Notes: generated by a model from the sequence alone, not told the origin. A DNA stretch of 64,000 bases from Posidonia oceanica (GCA_037176725.1 JAZBRS010000075.1:77998001-78062000), one strand, 5' to 3'; positions 21,401-33,189 are shown, numbered from the stretch's first letter. Numbers and translations are program-made.

Positions 21401-24400
21401 CTGTAGCATTATTTTTTCAGGAATATGGTTTTTAGTGCAAATATTACATTTCTGCCTTAAGTTTTCTTATTTTTGCATTCTGGTCCTTAGATCATTTAAG
21501 TTGCTTAGTTTCTGATTTGTTATCTTGCTAAATTGCTCATTTTATTCCCATGTTTCAGTATTTCCATCTCGATCCATTTACTGTGCTTTCTAGTTATAAA
21601 AAGTTTGAGTTTGGTCCTTCTATTCCTGATTTTAGCATCTGAATCCTGCAGTAGAATATTTAATTTTAATGCATGAAGTTTGCCTTATTACATTGCATTT
21701 CAAATCCCTGGTTCTGTCATTTTTGCATCTTAGTCCACTACACTGTAGGAACTTAGCCTTTATTTTTCCATTTTGCATACTGCATTGCATTTCTTACCTT
21801 CTGACTTTGCATTTTTGCACTTAGGTCCACTTTAAATGGACAGTAACTCTTGCATGCATTTTTAGCTTATTACATTGCATTTTTGACCCTGATCTTTTTA
21901 AAAATCACATTGCAGTCCTGTAATCTATTTTTCAGGGCATGTTTTCCATATGAAATTGCATATTTGACCCCTGCATGATTTGAAAGTCACACATAGAGCC
22001 TTGCATCTTTTAAAAAATCATGTGAAAAGACTGTTTTGCCCCCAAGTTGCATTTTAGCTCCTATGTTTGCAAAAATTGCATGTAGACCCTCCATTTGCAT
22101 TCCCGGACTCCCCAGAACCCCTGCTTTCTGGAAAATTTGCATTTTAGCCCCTTTCTTTCTTCAAAAATGCTTTTAAACCCCCGTTCTTTCCAAATCGTTT
22201 CCTTTATCTTTTCTTGCTTTGCATTGCATTCTGCATTCATTTAATCTTGCATTTAAGCTCCCCTTTGCATACACTAAGCACTTTTAACTCCCCCTTCACT
22301 CGGGAAGACCTTCAGCACACCCCTAGGACCCCCTGGACACTTAGATCCGTTCTTCTCCCCTGTTCTGGCCCTTCCGCTCCGAAGCTGCGATATCTTCCAA
22401 TCCGACCGTTGGATCTCCTCAAGTAAGCTGCCCCGGCGACCGCAGCGAAGCGCTCTTCAGCATGGACCAAGCAGATCTCCGATCAGACTCCCGGATCTCC
22501 AGGTATGTCCTCCTGAACCTCTGCACTGCATTCATTTGCATGCCATTTGCACCGTTTTGCGTGCCCTTTAGTTTTTTCGCCTCGTTTTGCGTGCAGTCTT
22601 GTTTTCTCGCACCGTTTTGCGTGTCCTTTAGTTTTTTTCGCCTCGTTTTGCTTGCAGTCTTGTTTTCTCGCATCGTTTTGCGTGCCCTTTGGTTTTTTTT
22701 CGCCTCGTTTTGCGTGTTTTCCAGTTTTCTCGCTCCGTTTTGCGTGCCGCCTCTTTGTCTTGCACCGTTTTACGTGCCCTTCAGTTTTTTTCGCCTCGTT
22801 TTGCGTGTTTTCAAGTTTTCTCGCTCCGTTTTGCGCGCCGCTTCTTTGTCTTGCACCGTTTTGCATGCCCTTTGGTTTTTCGCCTCGTTTTGCGTGTTTT
22901 CCAGTTTTTTCGCTCCGTTTTGCGCGCCGCCTCTTTGTCTTGCACCGTTTTGCGTGCCCTTTAGTTTTTTCGCCTCGTTTTGCGTGTTTTCAAGTTTTCT
23001 CGCTCCGTTTTGCGCGCCGCTTCTTTGTCTTGCACCGTTTTGCGTGCCCTTTAGTTTTTTTCGCCTCGTTTTGCGTGTTTTCAAGTTTTCTCGCTCCGTT
23101 TTGCGCGCCGCTTCCCTGTCTTGCACCGTTTTGCGTGCCCTTTAGTTTTTTCGCCTCGTTTTGCGTGTTTTCAAGTTTTCTCGCTCCGTTTTGCGTGCCG
23201 CTTCCCTGTCTTGCACCGTTTTGCGTGCCCTTTAGTTCTTTCGCCTCGTTTTGCGTGTAGTCTTGTTTTCTCGCACCGTTTTGCGTGCCTTTTGGTTTTT
23301 TTTCGCCTCGTTTTGCGTGTTTTCCGGTTTTCTCGTTCCGTTTTGCGCGCCGCCTCTTTGTCTTGCACCGTTTTGCGTGCCCTTTAGTTTTTTCGCCTCG
23401 TTTTGCGTGTTTTCAAGTTTTCTCGCTCCGTTTTGCGCGCCGCTTCTTTATCTTGCACCATTTTGCGTGCCCTTTAGTTTTTTCGCCTCGTTTTGCGTGT
23501 TTTCAAATTTTCTCCCTCCGTTTTGCGTGCTGCTTCCCTGTCTTGCACCGTTTTGCGTGCCCTTTAGTTTTCCCGCCTCGTTTTGCGCGTAGTCTTGTTT
23601 TTCCGCTCCGTTTTGCGTGCCCTGGTGTTTTCTTGCCCAGTTTTGCGCCCTTCTTTCGTTTTCTCGCACGGTTTTGCGTTCTTGTCCCATTGCTTGCCCC
23701 ATTTTGCATGTCAACCTTGTTCTCGCATCTTTTTGCATACTTGTCTCGATCCTCGCATTGTTTTACGCCGTTTTCCCTTGCATGTCGATTGCATTGCATG
23801 GTTTTCTCACTGTTTTGTTTTATCGCCCGCATTTGCATATAGGGCGATGATGCTTACTGTCCGGAGTTCTCACGAGCCAGGTTTCGCCCGGTTCGGAACA
23901 CAGACAGCGTTGCTGAGTGCTTAGGTTGCACGTTTACTTCCTTGCATCGTCTTTCACTTAGAGCACACCCTTGAGCATGTAGACAGGCATTCATTGGCAC
24001 TTAGGCATTCAAAGTCTGCATTTCCCTGCATATGCGAGCGTAAGCCTAGAAAGACCGATTCTCGGGCGTGTCGGGGGTGCCTAACACCTTCCCCGCGCGT
24101 AACAGGAGTCCTTACCCTCTCTTGGCCCGCAATGACCGTATTGCCCTTGTCCTAGGCACGAGTCACCTCATTTGCATTCATTTGCATCTTATTTCTTTTG
24201 CATTGCTTTGCTTTGCACCTTTTGCTTGGTTTTGCGTGGTTATTCGCGCATTTCCCCGATTTTCCTCGTCTTCCGATTTAATAGACTTGGTGGCGACTCC
24301 GATTTTGTCTTATCCTCTTCTTTTCTTTCCCTTTTTCCTTTTTTAAATGTTTTCGAGTTAGGTCTTCCTTCTCGGACATAGCCGCTTATAGTGAGCCTGA

Positions 24401-24464
24401 TTCCGATCGGTGCACGCGAGCTTTGGCATCGTGCATGGACGATCCGAACACCGGGATTACTACA
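18443..24464 (+). mobile_element. 6,022-bp solo LTR of a second Tat/Ogre-like family
   Basis: Starts TGTAGACACCCCATTTTGAC and ends GGGATTACTACA, so TGTAG and CTACA form the terminal inverted repeat. It is flanked by AGGGG target duplications. No internal region, primer site or second LTR is present, so it is a solo LTR left by LTR-LTR recombination. Near its 3' end it has GGGGTGCCTAACACCTTCCC (about 24075) and GGTGGCGACTCC (about 24291), motifs I associate with long LTRs of the Tat/Ogre group. Content: A-rich 19000-19900, GC-rich 20000-21400, and a CGTTTTGCG tandem array 22545-23650. No coding gene found. Confidence 0.88.
22545..23650. repeat. 30/90-bp higher-order tandem array in the solo LTR
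   Basis: Basic unit about 30 bp around CGTTTTGCGTG. Three variants follow in fixed order (after CGCCT, after CGCTC, after TGCAC), making a 90-bp higher-order unit repeated about ten times. At both ends the order breaks down into single 30-bp units, as expected if unequal exchange acts on the 90-bp register. Because 30 and 90 are multiples of three, long frames stay open on both strands; these are not genes. Confidence 0.85.
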
Positions 24465-24469
24465 AGGGG
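24465..24469. repeat. Target-site duplication (right) of the solo LTR
   Basis: AGGGG, matching 18438-18442. Confidence 0.85.
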
Positions 24470-25183
24470 TTGTAAACAGGTTATTTGAACTTTATTTTTG
24501 AGTCTTTTTCTTTTCTTAGAAGCTTATATTAGACTATAAAGAGCTTTTGTAAGTCCTGTTTCCTTTTGTCTACCAAAGTATAACCATTGTAATATTTTCC
24601 CTTTACTAGTAAAAGAGAGAGAGAAAAGTCAAAAAATCAGCAAAAAAAGAGAGAAAAATCAAAAAAGGAAAAAGAAAAAAAGAAGCAAAAAGAAAAAGAA
24701 AAAAAAGAGATAAAAAAAACAAAGAAAAGACCAAAAAAAAAAAAAGGAAGTCCTTGTATGGTCCTGTGATCTTCAAGAAACAGGATTTTGTTTATCAAGA
24801 AATATCTCTAAAAGTAGCATTTGGCAGTACCAAGATTAGTTCAGCAAACAATTTCAAGTGTTGGACGCTGCAATTCAGAACGTCCAACATTGGACGCTAT
24901 CATTGTCAGCGTCCTACACTGGCATTTTACTTCAGAACCAATCGACGCATTAATCGCTTATCATTTGCCAAGATTGAATCTAAAAATACAAGGAGTGTGT
25001 TCCAGGGAGTTGTGGTAATCATTTCTGCATATTGAAGCACTGATTGCATTGGTTAAACCAACCAACAGAAGACAGGTGTGTTAGACGCTATCTGTGATTG
25101 TGTCATACATTAGACGTTGGTAGTATCTGCGTCCTACACTTACTGTAACAGAACTTAAGCAGAAATAAGAAAGGTTGAGCCAA
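24470..25183 (+). other. Leader of element A, part 2
   Basis: Contains a purine block at 24600-24760 (runs of AAAAAG and GAGAGAAAA), matching the purine-rich minus strand at 51030-51200 in B, and double-dyad modules at 24859-24919 and 25079-25139. The second module ends 44 bp before the gag ATG. Confidence 0.6.
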
Positions 25184-26719
25184 ATGTCTGAATCCGAAAG
25201 CATCTACCCAGATACAGATAGCATGTCCGAGGGGGAAGCCATCATGAGGTTATTCGATCCAATCACTGGAGAAGAACTGAATCCCGACTCGGTCCAATAT
25301 CAAGTATTGTGTCGCTTCCTTTACAATGACAACAATCATCCCGATTCGTCAAAACAAGGAGATGAGAATCTCCATCAAGGTCAACACCTCCCTGGTACAA
25401 GACTATGAAAGACTATTGCGGGCCACATCCCTGAGAATTTGTGGCAAAGACAACACGGAATTGCGCCGTCGGATACCCAACACTAGGGGTAGGAAAACGA
25501 CTCACTAAGAGTATTCCGAGAAAGGTCAAATCCTTTGTTCGTTAAGCAGCCACAGCAGCAGCCACATGGCAAAGGAGCCGATCCATTATTCTCCAACCAA
25601 CTAGAGCAGAGTTACTAGGTTCCTCTTCAGCCGGTTATGAATATACAAGGTGACAATCAACAGCCGCATGCCAATCAAGTATCAAATTCTCAAACTCTTG
25701 GCGGGCTCAGCAATTTAGCAGAAATGAGGAAGGTTTTAAATTCCTTAGGGATTCAGACACAAGCTCCCACAACTTTTGACATGGGCAAATTCCCACCATT
25801 TCAGCTTCCTCCTACCTTCAAGTATTCAAAGACGCCTAAGTTTGATTGGACCACCAACCCACAAATCCATATCATCCGGTTTCAAATGGAGTCAGCTCCG
25901 TACTTTCATGACTTGGGATTCATCATCCACCTTTTCTTCTATTCATTGAAAGGCGAACCCATGCATTGGTTCCATACCCTATTCGGAGACAACCTCAGCA
26001 GCTTCAACAAGATAAAGGAGTGCTTCTTGACCAAATATCAACACAAGATCGAGTCAAAACCGACCTTCCATAACTTGAGCAGGGAGACCATGAAGTCGGG
26101 TGAAGAATGGGTCACCTTTGCAAATAAATGGTGGGAGATGGCTGCCAAATCAGGCCTAGACATCCCAGAAAGACATGTTATGCAGACATTAATTGCAAAA
26201 GCTACTAGTCCAATGAAAAGGGGGTTGGCAAATGCCTATTGCCCTTCTGTAACTGCACTCTACGAAGTAGCTACTTCTGCAAAGGAAAATATGCATGAAT
26301 TTCAGAAGATAAAGGGCAATACTGAGTTCGTTCTTCAAGTTGCGAAGCAACAAGATTCTCCTCTTCAAGATTACCGACAGAATGGCAGCCGCTCTGGAAA
26401 AGATGGCAACGCCAGGGGCAACTACCATCATACAGCTCCACAACAGCAGTCCAAGAGACCAAAGCGCACAAGCTATCCTTCTATCCCGGTCACGCTGATG
26501 AACATGTTTGCAGAAATGATAGAGGCCCGAGCAATCGACCTCCCGCCTCAAAAACTTGAAGGGACGAACTGCGACAGAAGTAAATATTGCCAGTACCACA
26601 GGAGACGTGGGCATAATTTAGAAGACTGCTGGGTTTTTAAGGACATCGTCTATAACCTGGTGGACGCAGACGTCTTCAATTGGAATGTACTGATAGAGAG
26701 AGCTCGGAAGTGCCGTTAA
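25184..26719 (+). pseudogene. gag of element A
   Basis: ATG at 25184 (MSESESIYPDTDSMSEGEA), then DPITGEELNPDSVQYQVL, which matches the B gag start (HPITGEALDLDSIQYKAM at 38640-38580, minus). The frame is lost around 25400 and recovered by 25637. From there 360 codons are open: FDWTTNPQIHIIRFQMES, PMHWFHTLFGDNLSSF, KYQHKIESKPTFHNLSRET and SGEEWVTFANKWWEMA form the capsid-like gag core. The C-terminal knuckle is YCQYHRRRGHNLEDCWVF, a C-x2-H-x4-H-x4-C form. Gag packages element RNA into particles in the cytoplasm. The stop at 26717-26719 comes straight after the knuckle region, with no protease behind it. Confidence 0.88.
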
Positions 26720-26910
26720 GACTAAAGCCTACTTCTCAAGAGTCTCTACTGATGGAGGCTACACTAGGGGCATTTCCCCAAAGTGTTGTAAATAGACTTT
26801 TCCTTCCTTGTTTCCGTAATTGTTTCTGCTAAAATATACCTAAATAAAATATCTTTTCCTTCTATAAAATATAAATATAAACAAATAAGAAAAAGATTAT
26901 CACCCAAGCC
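26720..26910 (+). other. Deletion scar replacing protease-pol in element A
   Basis: 191 bp of AT-rich noncoding sequence lie between the gag stop and the point (about 26911) where the sequence begins to match the 3' end of B integrase. In B these two points are separated by the whole protease-RT-RNase H-integrase region. Confidence 0.65.
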
Positions 26911-29197
26911 TGGGAACTTGGGAACCGAATTAGGAAGAACCATACTTGGTGGTTGAGGCATATCCGGACAATACCTATTGTCTGGCCAGAGAGGATGGCA
27001 CTAGACTTGAATATCCCTGAAATGCACTGCACCTCAAGAGGTACTACCCTTGATATGCACACCGAGCCATTAGATTGCCCGTGCTTGAGAACCTACTGTT
27101 TCCAAAGCGTAAGAGTCATACCTTAACCTCACCTCACAAACACCTTATGGGAGAATGAGGGAAAATGGTCCAACACTGAGATAGAGGCAAATCATAAGAA
27201 GCACCCTCCCAATTCATGAATAATAAGTCCATACACATCCCTCGAGTCAGACACATTACCCTAGTACAAATCGGGTAGGTGTCTAAGGCTAAAACTTAAA
27301 AGCGCAGAAAAGAGGGGAGTGTACCAAATAAAGGAGTGTCTCGGTTCGTCAAGGAACGAGTATCCATTAACCGAACACTCAAATGGGGTGAGACTACTTG
27401 CCAAAGTACCCAGAAAGAAAACAAAAAGGGGGTTAGAAACGAAGACAGCAAAGAAGCTGTCCATGTGTAAGAAAAGAAAAAGAATGGAAAAGAAGGCAGC
27501 AAAGAAGCTGTCCAAGAGTCAAAACTGAAAACTGGGGAATACTAAGCGTAGTAGGAATCAACCTTCAACTAGGAGGGGTTTAGACTTCAAATCTTCATCC
27601 AACATCTTAGGATAGGACATGTACTTTCCTTCCACCCACATCCCGCACCGTACACATTAGAGGCAAGGGGCAGAAGCGTAGGTCTAGGGGCAGAGGTGCC
27701 AAAGCAAGCCTATAGTATCCATGGCTCTGAAATTGCACAAGCGACCAAACTGTCATGGTTTTCCAACCATGAGGTCTCCTGTTTCTCAACATCTTGGAAG
27801 ATTCTTCTTCTCCTACAAAAATCCAAAAAATGATAAAATAAAAAATTAAAAAAAATGATAAAGTCAAAATTCCAAAAATAATAAATTAAAAATCCAAAAA
27901 ATGATAAAGTCAAAAATCCAAAAAAATCATAAAATCAAAAATCCAAAAAATAAGCAAAAGATCAAAAAAATATATATATAGAGTAAAGGTAAAATCTACC
28001 TAACCAACATTACCTCATGAAACTGATAGCAAATCTAGCCGATGATAAAAAATCTAGGGCACTAGCGACTCCGCGTCGTGTTTTGACCACTCCTATTCAA
28101 GACGGTCACTTGGTACTCGCTTGCGAGTCGATACCATTTTCATGTAGACAACAAATTTGAGGCCAAATTTAATATCTTTCATTTAAGTTTATTGTAAGCA
28201 ATATATGTACATATTTATTATTTTTTCCTTCGACTAGGGGCAAGGGACACCCTAGATGGTCTAATATGATTTTGTTTAAGTTTCTCTACAGAAAACTACT
28301 GATATATGTTGGACGTTGCCACGCCTTGCGTCATACATTGAACACAACTTATTCTGCCATCCAACGTAGCAAAAAAAAGGAAAAAATAAATAAGAGTTTA
28401 TTGGACGCAATATATTCTTGCATCATACATTTGATGCCATCTTTTCAGGCGTTCAACGCAGTAAAAAAAAGAAAAAAATAAATAAATAAGAGTTGTTGGA
28501 CGCTATCTAGTCTAACGTCCTATGTTAGACGCCTATACATTTGCGTCCAACGTTTTTCAGCAACTTAAGTTGCTAAACTTCGCTCATGGCCCTCCAAATA
28601 CGCAGACAAATTGCCAAACCAAATTCTACCAGTTCCAGAGGCTTCTATAAGTTGAAATACACGTGTGGGCGTTGGTTTCATAATTTTTGAACCTCCGGGC
28701 TATCTAGAATCACCTGTTGTAGTTTACATTAAGTTATTAACTTGTTAAAGCGCCAACGGTCGTGGAATTCAGAATTAAAGCTCGCAGGTGAAATTTTTCT
28801 TCATAACTCTGTCATTTGCATATTATTACACGTAATTAAGCTTGTTTCAAGTTAAATTAAAATAAAAGCCATTATTTGGAGGTGCTCCCCCGATTATTGG
28901 TTATCTTAGTTCATTTTCAACTTAGAGAAAGGTAAAGAAAAAAAGAAAACTTTTGACAAGTTTGCTAAGTGTGCAGAAAATCTTTATAAATCTGAGTTTT
29001 CTACAATATCACCGGGGCATACCCCTGAGGTACAAGTGCTGCCAAGTAAAAAAGAAAAGGAAAGAAAAAGAGAGCAGCAACAACTAAGTGGCACTCTCCC
29101 CCTCGCCCTCGGGAGCTGAAGGAGGAACTGAAGAAGGAACCGAAGGAGGAGCTACAAGGGGCTGTGCCGACTGACGCACTGAGCCACCTGAGGAAGC
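26911..29197 (+). other. Spacer of element A between lost pol and antisense gene
   Basis: Aligns in inverted orientation with 12200-8200 of B except for the missing type-2 PMD gene. Contains the lysine-rich frame (27292-27528), an A-rich array (27820-27960, complement of the B T-rich array but about half as long), and three double-dyad modules (28307-28366, 28399-28459, 28493-28552). No other gene seen. Confidence 0.6.
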
Positions 29198-32100
29198 CTA
29201 TGACGCAGCTCGAGACCCCCCAACCGGTGGACGATGGCTGCCAGAGCAATGCCTCGACACAGACAACGGAGGAGGAGGAACTCGGTGACTAGTGGAAACA
29301 CTACCAAGCATGGCCTCCCGTCCGTAATGCATCGCCTCGGTCTCGAACTGAGCTGTCAACGCACGATCCGTATCTCGTTCCTGTAAGAAAAGACAAAGGA
29401 GAAGCATCAAGCTATTAGCATAAGTAATCATATGAATTTAAAAGGAAGAAGAGCAAGTTATACCTTCAAAGCCACCTCTAGCTGCCTCCTCAGCTCGGCA
29501 ATCTCTGCAGCCGAATCAGTTGCCGGTAGGGGTCGCTGCTGCGCAGCAAGCTGGGCAATCTCAGCAGTCCTCTCTGCAGCAAGCCGACGTACCTCCTCTA
29601 GCTGCTCCTCAAGGCGTAAAGCACGCTCCAAGGCACCTGCCGTAGTCCGCTCCAACTCCCGCTGAAGATTGTCAATCTGCAAAAGTCAGAACCATAATCA
29701 GAACTAAATCAAGAAATATAAAGGGAAAGTATACTGCCATACTTACCATACTCTGAAGGTGGGAAATCTCCTCGGCATGACCCGATGGAGGGGTAGAGCT
29801 GGTCGAGGGCTGCAAAAGCAAAGGAGGCATAATTAGCATAATTTTCAAACAACTATGCTACAAAAATAAATGCAAACCTAAGAAGCAAAGGCCCGCAGAC
29901 GCTCAACCTCCTCGGTCAGCTCAGCATCGTGCCCAACCAGGTCGCACTCGCGCTGACTATACTCGTCAGTAGTCCTCAGCTGTGAAGGGCAAGGTCCGAA
30001 CAAGTTAGCTATCAAGAAATACAGGCAATACAAATTGAAACATAAAGTTAAATACTCACCGCTTTCTCCATCTGAATCCTGTGAGAGCGGACGGACTCCT
30101 GCAGCTCACCCACAGCCATCGCTGCCACATCTAGAGCAGTGTCACCCATGGGAAGGTTCGACTGCCCTAGAAAATGGGAGCTATGGAAGACCATGAGCTC
30201 GCTAAACTAGTCATCCATCCACCTGGCCCAAGGCAGCTCGTCCTCAGCAGTCGCATCAACAGGAGTGGTGGAGCCGCCTCGAACCCAGTCCAGCAACTGT
30301 GCACCGTAGGTGTCAACCCAGTGGCGAGCACGTCCACCTCCCCCCCGTATCTCATGCCAAACTCAAAATGGGTGAGCCTGAGGTTGAATATATCGGCGCC
30401 CCAACTGCCTAAGTGCTTGGCTGATCTGCTGGAAGTGGCAGTGGTTCCAACAGTGGAGCCAAATGTCTCGGTCGAAAACTGTCTGGTCCCAAGCTATCCT
30501 GAGGACATCCTTGTGCTCCCCCTCAGCGTAAGGACGCCAGATCACCTAAAAAGCAGACAAGGAATTAGTAAACCAAAAGAAGAAGAATATATCAGTAGAG
30601 GCATATTACCTGGGTAGGAACCAGCATCTCAAAGAAGAGACGCCCAACATAGCAATGGCCAGTGACCGCCTCAGGTGCATGAGCGGCCTAACTCCAGTGC
30701 AATCCACGCGAGAAGGGCATCCCTGCCTCAGGAACTGAAGGTGGGATGGGTCTCATGAAAGTAAAGTGGTCCCATATCCACATCTGCAAGTAAAAAGAAA
30801 GCAAATCATCAGTCGAGAATGCAAAGTAAATAATATTTGAAACTTAAATAAGCAAAGAAAGTTTGTATACCTGAAAGAATGGCAGGTTCACGCCAACCTG
30901 GCAGGAACTACCATCGGAAAACTTGAAAAGCACGGTGTACAAGAACGACAGGCTCGCGGCTCCCCAAGCGTACTCCCCTGCTCGATATAAGTCGGCAAGT
31001 AAAGGCAGGAACACTGCCGAAACCCACGAAGTAGCGTGGCTGAATAGCAGGTCCCCAAACAGAACTAAAAGGAAAGCACGGAGCTGTTGATCCACGTCCT
31101 CTCCAGGCTCTATAGCAGTCTCCCAGGAGTCCTCGATGCGCTGAACCGCCGAGGTAGTGACAAAAAGGCGGGGCCCGTACATGACGACCCTTCTCCCCAC
31201 CAACTCCGCCATTATAGAGAAGTAGTCGGAGTTTACTGTGCCAGTCACCGGACGTCCCGTCACGCGTAGGCCAGTCAGCCAGGGCATTTCCTTCAGAGAA
31301 AGGACGAACTCGCCAACTCGGGTCACGAACGAGCTCGTACGGGGGTGGTAGCGCTCTGCTGCAGACTCCAGAAGTCCCAACTCAAGCTGGAAAAAAGGAA
31401 TGGATAGGAAGTGTCCAAACCCCATTTGCCGAAGCCGCTCGTGCTGGAAAGGCTCCAACATCCGGTAGCACCTGAGGACCTCACCCCAGTAATAGTGCAC
31501 GACGGCGGGAGCCCGACTCTGCAAGAGAGAAGAATTGTTAGACGAAGTTTACAAAAATAATATTTGAAATTGAATGGAAATGTGGTTACCTGTCCCCTAG
31601 CTGCCAGTGCAGCTACCGCAAGCTCAGCCTGGGCCACATCCCTGCGCGGTGCCGAAGCCTGCACCTCGTCGTGGGGTATGTGTGCCCGCATAAAATCTGG
31701 AGGAACATCAGCATCGCCCTCTGCCTCCCGTCGAACAAAGTCCTGGAGCTCACATACCAGCCATCATCCTCAACCATTCCGGCAGTAGGAGCAGTAGCAG
31801 CGGAGACCGCCTCGGGAACTACCTCCTCTGACCCCAACTCCTCTGAATCCTTGACCGAAGGAATGAATGACTCTGAGCCAGAACTCCTGGAGGTGCAGGT
31901 ATCCGCAACCGAAGTCGTACCTGGAGACGCCCCCTCAACCAGTAGTGGGGCGAGCCACGAACCTCCCTGCCTTCCTGTGCCTCGGTCCCAACTGCCGGTG
32001 CCTCCTCCGTCATCCCAACTGCCGGTGCCTCCTCTGTCATCTCGACTGCCTCCGACACCCTCACCGGAGTCGGCTCAGACCCGCTGGACATCGACGGACC

Positions 32101-32313
32101 TTCCCCCTTCCAGGTCAACTTCTTTGGCCTCATGTAAGATTTACCAAATCTCGGCATAAACAAAAAAGAACCCAATAGAGGTCAAAGCACTGTCGGGAAT
32201 GATGAGGAAGAGAAGGGGAAGGGAGGAAAGCATACTCACCGGAACTGAAAGTCACAGTCACCGCTCGCCAGATTGTGCACCGCCGCCACAACCCGTGCCC
32301 TAGTTCTGGCCAT
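29198..32313 (-). pseudogene. PMD gene (type 1, with coiled-coil tail) antisense in element A
   Basis: Minus strand. Exon 1: ATG at 32313, MARTRARVVAAVHNLASGD and then CDFQFR, ending at a GTGAGT donor. Then an acidic Pro/Ala-rich exon with EEAPAVGMTEEAPAVG repeats, HIPHDEVQASAPRRDVAQ, donor CAG|GTAACC (about 31590). The core exon (about 31527-30872) is open for over 200 codons: MGFGHFLSIP, AERYHPRTSSF, GEFVLSLKEMPWLTGLRV and TGRPVTG. Later exons give DIWLHCWNHCHF and heptad-rich coils such as LERALRLEEQLEEVRRLAAE (29464-29676), ending after GSRAAS. GT and AG ends are kept at each exon checked. Few lesions are visible (for example stops near 30660 and 30170), so it is better preserved than the B copy. 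The nuclear, silencing-related role is inferred from cellular PMD proteins. Confidence 0.68.
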
Positions 32314-32460
32314 CAAAGCCGTCGAAAGGGCGAGCCGCCTCACGCCGGAAGAAGCTCAGAAACTTAGAAGGAATCGCCGCCGTCGCCGAAGAAGAAGAGA
32401 AAGGAGAGTAGTGAGCGGAAAAGTGAGGAAGAAAAGCGGACAAGACTATTAAAGGCCTCA

Positions 32461-32602
32461 ACGCGTAGGACACTATAACAGGCTACGTCCTACGTGAGAC
32501 GCAAACAATTCCTGTGTTTAAGTGCAGCAACATTAGCAAAGTGTTGGACGCAACAAAAAATTCCGTCCTACATTGGACGCAGATAATTGTTGCGTCCTAC
32601 AC
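32461..32602. repeat. Double-dyad modules upstream of the A PMD gene
   Basis: Two modules: 32461-32500 (GCGTAGGAC, ACGTCCTACGTGAGACGC) and 32541-32602 (GTTGGACGC, CCGTCCTACATTGGACGC, GCGTCCTACAC). They lie 150-300 bp upstream of the antisense gene ATG, the same relative place as 4648-4798 in B. Confidence 0.65.
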
Positions 32603-32769
32603 TTCAGAGCGATTTAAAATGCTGAATGTCGCTAGGAAGCCTTTATATCAATTTTCTTCCAATTCCAAAGACATCTACAAGCTAGAATGCACATGGAGAT
32701 GAGGCCGTCATGATTTTCGAGCTCCCGGAGCATCACCGGGTCAACAAAGCAAAGCCAAAGAAGTATCCT

Positions 32770-33160
32770 TTTATTCTCTTGGGCAACCCCCTCGGCATAT
32801 TTTATTTCAATTTTTCCCTTTGGTAAACCCCTTGGCGTGTTTTATTTTAGTTTTTCCTTAGGTGACCCCCTCGACGTGTTTTATTTCAGTTTTTCCATAG
32901 GCAACCCCCTTGGCGTGTTTTATTTCAGTTTTTCCTTAGACAACCCCCCTCGGCGATGTTTTAGTTCAGTTTTTCCTTTGGCAACCCCCTCGGCATGTTT
33001 TATTTTAGTTTTTCCTTAGGCAACCCCCTCGACGTGTTTTATTTTTTTTCCTTAGGCAACCCCTTCGGCGTGTTTTATTTCAGTTTTTCCTTAGGCAACC
33101 CACTCGGCGTGTTTTATTTCAGTTTTTCCTTAGGCAACCCCCTCGGCGAGTCTTTTAAAT
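32770..33160. repeat. 39-bp tandem array in element A
   Basis: About ten copies of a unit with TTAGGCAACCCCCTCGGCGT, then GTTTTATTTCAGTTTTTCC. Related to the 44-bp array of element C. Confidence 0.8.
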
Positions 33161-33189
33161 TTCAGTTCTATCTCTTTGACTAACACACA

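Noticed and set aside
20014..21401. Several 80-165 codon frames in the GC-rich part of the solo LTR
   Set aside because: Proline/serine-rich translations without domains, overlapping on both strands, inside an LTR.
22462..23924. Long overlapping frames on both strands (up to 237 codons) in 22462-23924
   Set aside because: They come from the 30/90-bp tandem array, whose period is a multiple of three, so stops are absent in several frames. The peptides are simple repeats (RFACPLVF-like).
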